Origin: an uncultured Mailhella sp.
Lineage (GTDB): Bacteria; Desulfobacterota; Desulfovibrionia; Desulfovibrionales; Desulfovibrionaceae
DNA length: 64,000 bases
Reading direction: 5' to 3'
Assembly (NCBI GenBank): GCA_944322635.1
Contig: CALUPL010000057.1
Span: forward strand, 1 to 64,000
In this document: positions 34,413 to 42,448 of the stretch, piece after piece
Layout of the letters: each line of letters begins with the position of its first letter
Numbering within the stretch: the first letter of the stretch is position 1
The notes under the pieces: model-generated
What the model was told of the DNA's origin: nothing
Database searches by the model: none
What the model saw: only the letters and a program-made list of their open reading frames with translations
Position numbers and translations under genes: made by a program

Positions 34413-36338
34413 ATGCTGCGAAAAATACTGCTTATTCTCGTTCTTCTCGTGCTTGTGGCCGGTGGCGGCCTTTTCGCGCTGGTGGCCACAAACAGCGACA
34501 TCATCATCGACAAGTTCAACGCCTACGTGGAAAACAGCACCGGCGCGCCCCTCGTCACGGAAAAGGCTCCGGAACTCACGCTGTTTCCCAACCGGGGACT
34601 GGAACTGTCCGCCAGCTCGTGGAAAAGCCCCGACGGCACGCTGGAGTTCAGCTTCAGCCGCGCCTCGGTGATGATTTCCTCCCACGCCCTCTTCACGGGC
34701 AAGTTCAGCATCAAGAACTTTTCCGTTGACGACCTCAATCTGACCATGCGGCTCAAAAAGCCCGTGGCGGAATATCTCGACGGCATTCCCGCCAGCGTGG
34801 AACACCGGCGCGACTTCGACGACCTCATTCAAACCATTCTCCACGCGCTGCGCATCGCGCCGGACAACATCAGCATCGCCCGCGGACGGGTATGCCTCGT
34901 TCAGCCCGACGGTTCCACCGTCGTCTTCTCTCCGGTCACGCTGAGCGCAACCAACGTGCATCCCGGCACGGCCACCAAGTTCAATCTTCAGACGGACATC
35001 GAAGGCTCCTCCCCCTATTTCCACGCGGGCGTGGAGCTCAACTGCTCCGCCCTGCTCGACAAGAAAAAAGCCTCCTTCGCCATAGAAAAGGCCATGCTCA
35101 CCCCGGGCAACGGCGTGGCGTTCCGCGAATATCTCAATCTTTCCGGGGAGCTGGAGTACGATTTCGACAGCGATGCGCTCACGCTTTCGCAGCTGCACTT
35201 CAAAGGCCCGGATCTTTCGGCCACGGCCTCGGGCAGCGTGGACTCCCTCGCGCGCATGTACAGCGATCCCGTGCGCGGCGACGCCTCGCTCAAGGTGGAA
35301 ATAGAAGGCGATCCGCAGCGCATCAGCTCCATCATTCATCATCCCCTGCCCTTTGCCGATCACAACATCTTCAGCGACTGCGCCTTCAGCGCACAGATGC
35401 GCTGGTCCGGCGGAAAAATGACCATGACCGGCATACAGGGCAAGGCCGACGAACTCACCTTCAGCGGCAATCTCGCCGTTTCGCCCAATCCCTTTGTGAT
35501 CACCGGCGACCTCAAGCTCGGCGACCTCAACCTCGACGACTACAAAAGCAGCGAAACCGCCACGCCCAGGAATCTGGAAAGCCGCGACTTCACCCGCTGG
35601 CCCCGCGTCAATCTTCAGCTTTCCGCCGAACACGTCCGCTGGAACCGCGTGCATCTGGAAAGCGTGAACACGCGCCTTGCCGGTCAGAACGGCACCTATG
35701 AATTCAATCCGCTTTCGGGCATTCTGGCCGGAAGCCCGGTTACCGCAGCCATGAAAACCGTCATGCTGCCCACCACGCCGCTTTCCTCGCGTCTGTCCGC
35801 CAACTTCAGCGTGCCGCAGGCCAATCTGGACGAACTTTCCCGCGCCGTTGCCGACCGGCCTCTGCTCACGGGCAGCGGCTCCATCAACGCCTCGCTCTCG
35901 TTCACCACGTCGCGGGGCCTGCCCTCGCTGAGCGGCAAGGGCAGTCTCACCTCCTCGCAGGTGGAAACGGCGTTCAGCATTCTGCCCTCCAGCATTCCGC
36001 TTGCCGGCAACCTGCTTTCCACCAACCGTTTCGACAGACTGTTCCTTTCCTTCACCGCCAAGAGCGGACAGGTTGCGGTGGACAGGCTCGAACTCGAAGC
36101 GCCCAGACTCTCGCTTTCCGGCTCGGGAAACGTGGATCTCGTCAACAAAACCCTCGATGCCTCCGGCTCCGTGCAGATGCCCGGCAGCGCATCCCTGCCC
36201 GTGCGCCTCGAAGGCGATCTGAACGCGCCGCGCTACTCCCTCGCCGGAGAAGAGGCAAAACGCACGCTCTCTTCCAAAGCCATAGATCTGGACCTCAACC
36301 TGCCCCGCCAGCTGCGCGACATTCTGGGCGGCCACTGA
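34413..36338 (+). CDS. AsmA-family envelope protein
   Basis: This 641-residue protein has one N-terminal membrane anchor (LRKILLILVLLVLVAGGG) followed by a large beta-rich periplasmic part. Features match AsmA: GAPLVTEKAPELTLFPNRGL near 44-63, FSVDDLNLTMRLKK near 103-116, and the C-terminal repeated segments with GSGNVDLVNKTLDASGSV near 575-592. AsmA-like proteins act at the inner-membrane/periplasm interface and are linked to phospholipid transport and outer-membrane integrity. It starts a cluster of three plus-strand genes, with 14 bp to the next. Confidence 0.85.
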   Translation: MLRKILLILVLLVLVAGGGLFALVATNSDIIIDKFNAYVENSTGAPLVTEKAPELTLFPNRGLELSASSWKSPDGTLEFSFSRASVMISSHALFTGKFSIKNFSVDDLNLTMRLKKPVAEYLDGIPASVEHRRDFDDLIQTILHALRIAPDNISIARGRVCLVQPDGSTVVFSPVTLSATNVHPGTATKFNLQTDIEGSSPYFHAGVELNCSALLDKKKASFAIEKAMLTPGNGVAFREYLNLSGELEYDFDSDALTLSQLHFKGPDLSATASGSVDSLARMYSDPVRGDASLKVEIEGDPQRISSIIHHPLPFADHNIFSDCAFSAQMRWSGGKMTMTGIQGKADELTFSGNLAVSPNPFVITGDLKLGDLNLDDYKSSETATPRNLESRDFTRWPRVNLQLSAEHVRWNRVHLESVNTRLAGQNGTYEFNPLSGILAGSPVTAAMKTVMLPTTPLSSRLSANFSVPQANLDELSRAVADRPLLTGSGSINASLSFTTSRGLPSLSGKGSLTSSQVETAFSILPSSIPLAGNLLSTNRFDRLFLSFTAKSGQVAVDRLELEAPRLSLSGSGNVDLVNKTLDASGSVQMPGSASLPVRLEGDLNAPRYSLAGEEAKRTLSSKAIDLDLNLPRQLRDILGGH

Positions 36339-36352
36339 TATCGGGAGACCCC

Positions 36353-36790
36353 ATGGCAAACATCACCGGAAAAGGCGCAGGAAAACGCGCCGCCGAACTT
36401 TTTACGGCCGCGGGCGGCAAAGACGGAACGCCTCCCGTGCGTTCCAACCTCATCAAGCGGCTCATGCACGGCGGCTTTTCGCTCACGATCACGTTCTGGA
36501 TATTCTTCGTGTCCGTTCCCCTTGCGGCGCATCTCGTGTTCAGCCGCGGACTCTATCCCGTGCTCGATCCGCACACCTGGTACGGTTCCACGGCGTTTCT
36601 GGCCTGGCCGCTCCTCGCGCTGCTCTACGGCGGCGTGACCTGTCTCGGCCTCTGGCGCAGCCGCGCGGGCTTTCGGGGCAATCCGCTGTGGAGCAGTCTT
36701 GCGGGCCTCGCCGCGCTTGTCGGCGCCCTGGGATTCGCGGCCTACGCCTTCATGATGGCCGCCTCATGGTTCATGATCATTTCCGCGTGA
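36353..36790 (+). CDS. Small inner-membrane protein of unknown function
   Basis: I do not recognise this 145-residue protein. The first ~35 residues are polar and basic. Three hydrophobic segments follow (about 43-66, 78-97 and 112-140), giving a three-helix membrane protein. GGGAG stands upstream of the ATG. It follows the AsmA-family gene by 14 bp and its stop overlaps the ribosome site of the YbaK-family gene, so the three are probably one transcript. Confidence 0.7.
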   Translation: MANITGKGAGKRAAELFTAAGGKDGTPPVRSNLIKRLMHGGFSLTITFWIFFVSVPLAAHLVFSRGLYPVLDPHTWYGSTAFLAWPLLALLYGGVTCLGLWRSRAGFRGNPLWSSLAGLAALVGALGFAAYAFMMAASWFMIISA

Positions 36791-36798
36791 GGTGCGCC

Positions 36799-37272
36799 GT
36801 GTCTCTTGAAAAAGCCAAAGCGCATCTTCGCCGCTGGAGCAGGGACGCCGACGTGCAGGAACACGAACACTCCAGCGCCACCGTGGAACTCGCCGCAGAA
36901 GCCCTCGGCACCGATCCCGGCCGCATAGCCAAAACCCTTTCCTTCTTGAACGGCGAAAGAACCATACTCCTGCTGGCCGCGGGCGACGCGCGCGTGGACA
37001 GCTCCCGCTTCAAGAAGACCTTCGGCGTGAAAAAAGTGAAAATGGTGCCCGCCGAAGAGGTGGAGGAACGCACGGGACACGCCGTGGGCGGCGTGTGTCC
37101 CTTCGGCGTGCCGGAAAGCGCGGACGTCTATCTGGACACCTCGCTGCGCCGCTTCGAAACCGTGTTTCCCGCCTGCGGCAGCGCCAACAGCAGCATAGAA
37201 CTCACCCTGCCGGAACTGGAGGAATATTCCGGCGCAAAGGGATGGGTGGACGTGTGCCGCAACTGGAACTAA
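36799..37272 (+). CDS. YbaK/EbsC-family aminoacyl-tRNA deacylase-like protein
   Basis: This 157-residue protein has the YbaK/ProX fold pattern: SSATVELAAEALGTDPGRIAKTL near 30-50 with a lysine in the conserved place, HAVGGVCPFGVP near 97-108, and a C-terminal GSANSSIELTLPEL. Family members hydrolyse mischarged Cys- or Ala-tRNA(Pro); the exact substrate cannot be told. The start is GTG at 36799 after GAGG. The open frame extends 37 codons upstream, but that part overlaps the membrane-protein gene and has no ribosome site. Confidence 0.85.
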   Translation: MSLEKAKAHLRRWSRDADVQEHEHSSATVELAAEALGTDPGRIAKTLSFLNGERTILLLAAGDARVDSSRFKKTFGVKKVKMVPAEEVEERTGHAVGGVCPFGVPESADVYLDTSLRRFETVFPACGSANSSIELTLPELEEYSGAKGWVDVCRNWN

Positions 37273-37297
37273 TTTCCCCTTTTGCCTTTCGGAACCC

Positions 37298-37325
37298 TTG
37301 ACAAAGCAACGGAAGAAGTCATAGT
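37298..37325 (+). promoter_or_regulatory. Promoter of the small secreted-protein gene
   Basis: A perfect TTGACA (37298-37303) is followed by 16 bp and CATAGT (37320-37325). The -10 box overlaps a 5-3-5 palindrome ATAGTCAAACTAT that might be an operator. The ATG follows at 37351. Confidence 0.55.
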
Positions 37326-37350
37326 CAAACTATCGAAGAAAGGCTGAAAC

Positions 37351-37767
37351 ATGATGAAAGGCGCGACGAAAAGATTTTCTATCGGCATCAGGCTCATGCT
37401 CCTGATGATCTGTTGCGTCCTTTTAATGCCCGCAAGGGGACAGGCCGACGAGCACAAGGAGATGGACAGCTTCCGCATGTCCTCTCTTACTCTGGCCATC
37501 AGCGGCATCAGCAATCCCGTATCCCAGCTCAAGACCTTTGCCGATTCCGACGGAACGTCTCTGCGTTCTCCGGGCAAGCGGCAACAGAACGTCTCCTCCG
37601 GCACCGACGGCGGCGACTGCCCCGCGGCTCTGCCTTCCGTGCCTCCCCTGCCCGACTTTTTCCTCTGCTGCGCTCAGGAGCACTTCGAAGTGCGCGCCTG
37701 TCCGCCGGAAAGTCACGGACTCATCCACTGGTTCGCCCTCGCTCCTCCCTCCTCGCTGAACGTCTAG
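37351..37767 (+). CDS. Small secreted or periplasmic protein, unrecognised
   Basis: This is a 138-residue reading frame with a good signal peptide (basic start, then RLMLLMICCVLLMPARGQA). The mature part is unlike any family I know. It is rich in Ser and Pro and contains five cysteines, including a CC pair near residue 110. A strong promoter lies 25 bp upstream of the ATG and AAAGG precedes it, which supports a real gene. It is unrelated to its neighbours. Confidence 0.6.
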   Translation: MMKGATKRFSIGIRLMLLMICCVLLMPARGQADEHKEMDSFRMSSLTLAISGISNPVSQLKTFADSDGTSLRSPGKRQQNVSSGTDGGDCPAALPSVPPLPDFFLCCAQEHFEVRACPPESHGLIHWFALAPPSSLNV

Positions 37768-37969
37768 TCACGGCTCGTGTTTCTGTTCTGCCCGCGCGGC
37801 AATGAACAGACGTTTTGTCTGTACTTTACGTTTCGAGCGTTCCCTTCCGGTCTTTGCCACAAAGAGGCTTTCCGGCCGCCCTGCGCGTGCCCGAATCCCC
37901 TGCGGCATGGCGGCGTCGTGCGCGCCGCATGAATCCGACCCTTTTCGGAACGCTCTCCGAGGATTTTAC

Positions 37970-39616
37970 ATGCGTTCCCTGCGCTGGCGCTCATGCGTCA
38001 CGTTGCTGGCGGCCCTGGCGTGCGCCGCCTGCATATCCGTCAATTTTGTTGCTCCGCCGCGCTTTGCCGAAGCGTGGCTGCCCGACCCCATACGCCTCGG
38101 GCTCGACCTGCGCGGAGGCATAAACCTCACGCTCGGCGCCGACATCGATCAGGCCGTTTCCCAATCTTTGTCCCTTATGGGGCAGGATATCCGTTCCAGC
38201 GCCAACGATGCGGGAATAAGGACCCGCCTCCTCCGTCATGCCGACGGTCGAACGCTGGAATTCGTGCCGCTCAAACACGAGGGAATCGAACAACTCTCCA
38301 ACCTGCTGCGCGACCGATTCGGACAGATGGCAGTCGGTTCTGCCTTCTCGTCCGGATCCGGGGAAAAACTCCTCGTCTCCTTCCGCCCCGAATGGGAAAA
38401 ACAGCTCCGCGAACGCATCATGGAACAGACCATACGCACGCTTCGCGGCCGCATCGACGCCTTCGGCGTGGCGGAACCCGACATCCGCCGCCAGGGCGAC
38501 GATCAAATTCAAATCCAGCTGCCCGGCGTCACCGACACCGGACGTGCCCTTCAGCTCATAGGCCGCACGGCCCAGCTCACCTTCCACCGCGTGCGCCGCG
38601 ACGTTTCCGCTTCGGGAGGTCTTCTGCCTCCGGGCACGGCGTGGTATCCGCTGGTGGAGGGCACGCGCTCCTGGACAAGCGCAACCCGCACGGATCTTTC
38701 CGGCGGACTCGTGCTCGACAGGGAACCGCTCCTTTCCGGTCAGGACATCGCAGACGCGCGCCCCGCCTTCGATGAACGCAATCAGCCCTGCGTGGCCATA
38801 CAGTTCAGCGCACGCGGCGCGGATCAGTTCGAACGCGTCACGGAAGAGCTGCTGCATCAGCAGTTCGCCATAGTGCTCGACGGCGTGGTGCAGAGCGCAC
38901 CCGTCATTCAGCAGAAGATAAGCGGCGGCAAGGCGACCATTACAGGCTCATTCACCACGGAAGAAGCTCAGGATCTCGCCGTGGTGCTGCGTTCCGGTTC
39001 GCTGCCGGCCAAGGTTTCCGTGCAGGAAGAACGCACCGTGGGCCCCTCCCTCGGTGCGGATTCCATACGCGCGGGACTCGTGGCCGGAGCGGTGGGTTCC
39101 ATCGGCGTCATGGTCGTCATGCAGGTGTGCTACGGCATGGCCGGACTTCTCGCCAACACCATGCTGGTGTTCACCATAAGCCTGCTTTTTGCCGGTCTCG
39201 GTCTGTTCAGCGCCACGCTTACGCTGCCGGGCATTGCGGGCGTGGTGCTCACCATAGGCATGTCCGTGGATGCCAACGTGCTCATTTTCGAGCGCATACG
39301 CGAGGAAATAGGACGCGGTCTTTCCATGGCCCGTGCCGTGGCCGCAGGCTTCCGCGAGGCGCAAAGCTCCATTCTCGACTCCAATCTCACCACGCTGCTT
39401 ACGTCCGCCGTGCTCTATCAGTTCGGCACCGGCCCCATACGCGGTTTTGCCGTCACGCTTGCGCTCGGCATTCTGGCTTCCATGTTCACGGCCATTTTCG
39501 TGTCTCACCTTCTCTTCGATGTGTGGGTGAACAAAAACGGCGCCGTCAACTGCGGCCTCGCTCCCCATGTCTCCGGGACGGCACGCCGGCCCCGGCCCCC
39601 GCATTCCCACGGCTGA
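37970..39616 (+). CDS. secD: Protein-export membrane protein SecD
   Basis: This 548-residue protein has an N-terminal helix (CVTLLAALACAACISVNFV), then the SecD signature GLDLRGG at 44-50. The periplasmic P1 base and head domains follow (about 55-345). Five C-terminal RND-type helices contain VLTIGMSVDANVLIFERIRE near 420 and end near VSHLLFDVWV. SecD uses the proton gradient to pull secreted proteins out of SecYEG, normally with SecF. secF and yajC are absent here, and the tail of 25 polar residues after the last helix is unusual. GAGG before the ATG at 37970 sets the start; an upstream in-frame extension of 56 codons is rejected. Confidence 0.92.
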   Translation: MRSLRWRSCVTLLAALACAACISVNFVAPPRFAEAWLPDPIRLGLDLRGGINLTLGADIDQAVSQSLSLMGQDIRSSANDAGIRTRLLRHADGRTLEFVPLKHEGIEQLSNLLRDRFGQMAVGSAFSSGSGEKLLVSFRPEWEKQLRERIMEQTIRTLRGRIDAFGVAEPDIRRQGDDQIQIQLPGVTDTGRALQLIGRTAQLTFHRVRRDVSASGGLLPPGTAWYPLVEGTRSWTSATRTDLSGGLVLDREPLLSGQDIADARPAFDERNQPCVAIQFSARGADQFERVTEELLHQQFAIVLDGVVQSAPVIQQKISGGKATITGSFTTEEAQDLAVVLRSGSLPAKVSVQEERTVGPSLGADSIRAGLVAGAVGSIGVMVVMQVCYGMAGLLANTMLVFTISLLFAGLGLFSATLTLPGIAGVVLTIGMSVDANVLIFERIREEIGRGLSMARAVAAGFREAQSSILDSNLTTLLTSAVLYQFGTGPIRGFAVTLALGILASMFTAIFVSHLLFDVWVNKNGAVNCGLAPHVSGTARRPRPPHSHG

Positions 39617-39632
39617 GGAATGCGGTTCCTAC

Positions 39633-39665
39633 GGGCGATCCGGGATTCTCTCCACCGGATCGCCC
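39633..39665 (+). other. Perfect 11-bp stem-loop between secD and the MucR-type gene
   Basis: GGGCGATCCGG (39633-39643) pairs with CCGGATCGCCC (39655-39665) across an 11-nt loop. There is no T tail, so it is more likely an mRNA end-protecting structure or a regulatory hairpin than a classical terminator. Confidence 0.5.
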
Positions 39666-39734
39666 ACACGAAAAACAAAACGGAAAACATGACCGTCACC
39701 CCCGTTCATACGTCAAAAACTCTGGAGGAATACC

Positions 39735-40133
39735 ATGGATGATTATTTGAAACAGGCCATCGAACTCGTTAAGGCACAGTCTTCCGTACGCGTCATGCAG
39801 GAAGAGGAAATGGTGGCCATGATTCGCACCCTGGCCTCCAGCCTGAAAAATCTGGAATCCGGCATTCAGCCCGAGGAAGAAGACGACGCCCCCGTCACCT
39901 CTCCTTCCAAGTCCATCAGGGAAAAAAGCATCACCTGCCTTGAATGCGGCAAGTCCTTCAAGCTCATCACCCGAAAGCACCTTGCCAAGCACGGACTCGA
40001 CGCCGATGCCTACCGCAGAAAATGGGGACTCAAAAGCGACACCCCGCTGGTATGCAAAAGCATTCAGCGCGTGCGCCGCAAGAAAATGAAGGATATGCGC
40101 CTCTGGGAAAAACGCCACGCCGCCGAAAACTGA
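39735..40133 (+). CDS. MucR/Ros-family zinc-finger transcriptional regulator
   Basis: This 132-residue protein carries a single Ros-type zinc finger: C68-x2-C71, then H82 and H86 in GKSFKLITRKHLAKH, followed by the DAYRRKWGL stretch typical of MucR/Ros. The N-terminal 60 residues are helical and acidic. Such proteins bind AT-rich DNA and often repress surface or stress genes. GGAGG stands six bases before the ATG. A hairpin (40138-40158) without T tail lies right after the stop. Confidence 0.88.
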   Translation: MDDYLKQAIELVKAQSSVRVMQEEEMVAMIRTLASSLKNLESGIQPEEEDDAPVTSPSKSIREKSITCLECGKSFKLITRKHLAKHGLDADAYRRKWGLKSDTPLVCKSIQRVRRKKMKDMRLWEKRHAAEN

Positions 40134-40285
40134 TCGAGCGCGGAACGACCTTCCGCGCCCTGCTGCCGCCGCGCTGCGGCATCCGCTTTTCCCCTGCCGG
40201 GTTCCTGCCGACGAACGCCGCTCCGGCAAAAGACCGCTCCTGCGCCTCTGCTGATGCCCGGCAAAAGGCACGGCCCGACATGGAT

Positions 40286-40493
40286 GCTGCGGGCACGGCC
40301 TGCCGGGGAAGCGTCCGGCATTGCGGTTTCCAACGCCCCTTTTTTCGGCCCTTCCGGCAACGCTCCGCTCCGCCTTTGCGGCCTTCCTGCCGACGAACGC
40401 CGAAACGCCTCCGCCCGCGCGGCGCAGGCACGGCCCGCGCCTTCGGAAAGGAACTCTCCTGAAGTCCCCTCTCCTTTCCCGGCTCCGCCGAAC
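40286..40493 (+). repeat. Direct repeat, copy 1 (about 208 bp)
   Basis: It is nearly identical to 40646-40855 (offset 360 bp), differing by a few substitutions and single-base insertions. It lies in the 920-bp gene-free, GC-rich stretch 40134-41056. A short further piece (TTCCTGCCGACGAACGCC) recurs at about 40202. Long open frames through it on the minus strand lack ribosome sites and encode repeated low-complexity peptides, so I treat it as non-coding. Confidence 0.85.
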
Positions 40494-40645
40494 ATGCGCC
40501 GCAAAGGCCGGTCCCCCCGGTCCGCCCTTCCGCGAACCGGGCAAGGCTCACGCCGTCGGGCTTTTTCGCCCGGCGGCTTTTTCGCAAGCAGCGTTTTTTC
40601 GCAAGCGGCGGATTTTGCAACCGACTGATTTTCGCCCGGCGCAGG

Positions 40646-40855
40646 GCTGCGGGCACGGCCTGCCGGGGAAGCGTCCGGCATTGCGGTTTCCAACGCCCCT
40701 TTTTTTCGGCCCTCCCGGCAACGCGCCGCTCCGCCTTTGCGGCCTTCCTGCCGACTGAATGCCGAAACGCCTCCGCCCGCGCGGCGCAGGCACGGCCCGC
40801 GCCTTCGGAAAGGAACTCTCCTGAAGCCCCCTCTCCTTTCCCGGCTCCGCCGAAC
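40646..40855 (+). repeat. Direct repeat, copy 2 (about 210 bp)
   Basis: This is the second copy of the repeat at 40286. The unique sequence between the copies (40494-40645) is rich in runs such as TTTTTCGCAAGC that are themselves locally repeated. High similarity suggests recent duplication or gene conversion. Confidence 0.85.
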
Positions 40856-40943
40856 GCTGACCGGGAAAAAACTTTTTCCGGCCCCCTGTTTCTGCCGCGC
40901 CCTCCCCAATGCCCCCGACGCAACAAGACTCTCCGCAGAAAAA

Positions 40944-40971
40944 AAAGGCCGGGCACATCACCCGACCTTTT
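40944..40971 (-). terminator. Terminator of the small gene at 41057
   Basis: AAAGGCCGGG pairs with CCCGACCTTT (one mismatch) around CACATCA. On the minus strand eight T follow. It is 86 bp after the stop codon of the gene at 41057. Confidence 0.7.
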
Positions 40972-41056
40972 CCGCAAAAACATGTCGTCGCGCCCGGCAA
41001 AGGCACGGGAATTCAATCCGCCGCCACGCGCAAAATCCGCGCAAGGCGGCCTGCCA

Positions 41057-41365
41057 TCAGGCCTTCACCAGCATGACGTGAGGCGAAGCCTTGCTCCCTT
41101 CGGGCAAGGGAAAGCTCTCGTCGCCGCCGCTGCCGAACAGTTCGCTGGCCGGACGCGAAACCAGACGACGCTGCATTTCCATGAGCACGGCGAACTCATA
41201 GGTATGGGCGGTTCTCGCACTGCCGCCGTGCCCTTCAATGGCGGCCACGGCAAACTGCGTCTGTTCCCAGAGACTCATGAGTTCCTCATCGGGCAGAAGC
41301 TGAAGCTCGGCCAGCGCGGAAGTCTCCCCAAGTTCGGACGGGGTAACGGAAAGAACAGGAACCAT
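41057..41365 (-). CDS. Small conserved-looking hypothetical protein
   Basis: I do not recognise this 102-residue soluble protein. Codons are regular and AGAGGAG lies eight bases upstream of the ATG at 41365, so it is likely real. The middle is predicted helical (ELQLLPDEELMSLWEQTQFA, YEFAVLMEMQRRLV). The tail is Gly/Ser-rich. It has its own terminator. An upstream open extension to 41542 lies before the ribosome site and is rejected. Confidence 0.7.
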   Translation of the reverse strand: MVPVLSVTPSELGETSALAELQLLPDEELMSLWEQTQFAVAAIEGHGGSARTAHTYEFAVLMEMQRRLVSRPASELFGSGGDESFPLPEGSKASPHVMLVKA

Positions 41366-41572
41366 AACTAAAACTCCTCTGCGTCGCTGCATGAAGCCAC
41401 GCCGCATTATTTCATGATTCGCGCCACAAAGCGGCCTTTTCGGAATGCAAAAAACGTGAAACGCCCCCGAACCGGAACGCTCCGGCAGAACAGGCAGAAG
41501 GGGGAAGAAATCGAAAAATCCGGGAGTACCCGCCCGGCGCAAAAGGACATTGCGGACAACGCCGTCCGCGGC

Positions 41573-41800
41573 ATTTCAGATAAGGAAGAAGCCCGGCGCT
41601 AGCTTCCGGGCTTCTTTTAGAAGAGGCAGCTCAACTGCCCTTTATCTAAACTCCCCTTTTCAGGAGAGATTTCCCACACCGGGAATACTCTATGGAGACC
41701 TGCGCGGCCCGGCGGAACAGACGCCTTTCCCGGACGCCCTGCCGAAAGGCACACGTCGCGGACGGATACCCCGCACAATGTCAGAATTCTTTATCTGAAC
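41573..41800 (+). ncRNA. Candidate structured RNA or nested hairpins
   Basis: TTCAGATAAGG (41573-41584) can pair with CCTTTATCT at about 41640-41648, enclosing two good hairpins: 41588-41596 with 41606-41614 (9 bp, then TTTT), and GGCAG-CTCAA-CTGCC at about 41625-41640. This gives a three-way-junction shape. The motif CTTTATCTGAA recurs at about 41789-41799 and could pair with the same left arm. The region lies in the gene-free stretch 41366-42187. It could be an sRNA, or only two terminators; no expression evidence is available. Confidence 0.3.
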
Positions 41801-42187
41801 TGTCTTCATATCTTGTTTTTTTCCTCATGGCAAGGCATTTTTCCCATGCGTTGCCGACACGAAACGACTGCGGCGCAAAGCAGCTGAAAAAACGGCCTTC
41901 TGCCCCCCAAAAAAAGCAAATGCGGCCGCATCCGCAGACGTTGCCCCCGACGCATTCTGCCCCCTCCCCCCAAAAGCCCTCGGCCGAAAAGCGTCGAATG
42001 CCTTCGCACTTCAAACGGAACCCTCTTCGGACCGGGAAATCTTCCGACCCAAAAAGAACGCGCCGCTTTCGGCCGGTCCGCCGCACGACCGGCCGCCTTC
42101 TTCGTGCGGTTCCCGGCGGACGCCCGGCAGATTTCCCCCAAAAACGGCCGGAAAACGCCCGAAAAGCGGAAACATTCCCGCCCCCAC

Positions 42188-42215
42188 TTGACAGCAGACA
42201 CAGGGACATTAAAAC
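42188..42215 (+). promoter_or_regulatory. Promoter of the FMN-riboswitch/ribBA transcript
   Basis: A perfect TTGACA (42188-42193), 16 bp and TAAAAC (42210-42215) place the transcript start at about 42222, immediately before the riboswitch. Confidence 0.6.
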
Positions 42216-42224
42216 ATACAGGAA

Positions 42225-42360
42225 CTCTCAGGGCGGGGTGCAAGTCCCCACCGGCGGTGAACCTCCGAATGCGGAGGCAGCCCGCGGGCGCGTTTTCAAG
42301 GGAAAAGCGCAGATCCGGTGCAAGTCCGGGGCCGACGGTAACAGTCCGGAAGAAAGAGAA
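42225..42360 (+). promoter_or_regulatory. FMN riboswitch (RFN element)
   Basis: All conserved blocks of the RFN aptamer are present in order: GGGCGGGGTG-CAAGTCCCC, ACCGGCGGTGA, a variable hairpin, AGCCCGCGGGCGC, the long P4 arm, ATCCGGTGCAAGTCCGGGGCC, GACGGTAACAGTCCGGA and AGAAAGAGAAC. It precedes ribBA and would switch off riboflavin synthesis when FMN is high. The expression platform seems to be the hairpin at 42419-42440. Confidence 0.95.
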
Positions 42361-42418
42361 CGGATCCTTCGCCTCAGTCGTTCTGAAGCATTCTCCTCTC
42401 TCCTAGCGCCTTTTGCGG

Positions 42419-42442
42419 CCCTGATGTGGACATCTCAGGGAG
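42419..42442 (+). promoter_or_regulatory. Ribosome-site-sequestering hairpin of ribBA
   Basis: CCCTGATG (from 42419) pairs with CATC and AGGG (to 42440), which includes the Shine-Dalgarno bases GGGAG just before the ATG at 42449. No terminator with a T tail lies between aptamer and gene. Translational control is therefore the likely mode. Confidence 0.5.
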
Positions 42443-42448
42443 TGTGTC

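Noticed and set aside
34266-36359. A 697-codon minus-strand frame opposite the AsmA-family gene
   Set aside because: It is the antisense shadow of a gene with a clear membrane anchor, promoter and family pattern.
40064-41016. Minus-strand frames of 280-330 codons with internally repeated peptides
   Set aside because: They arise from the 208-bp direct repeat, lack ribosome sites, and run opposite the MucR-type gene end.
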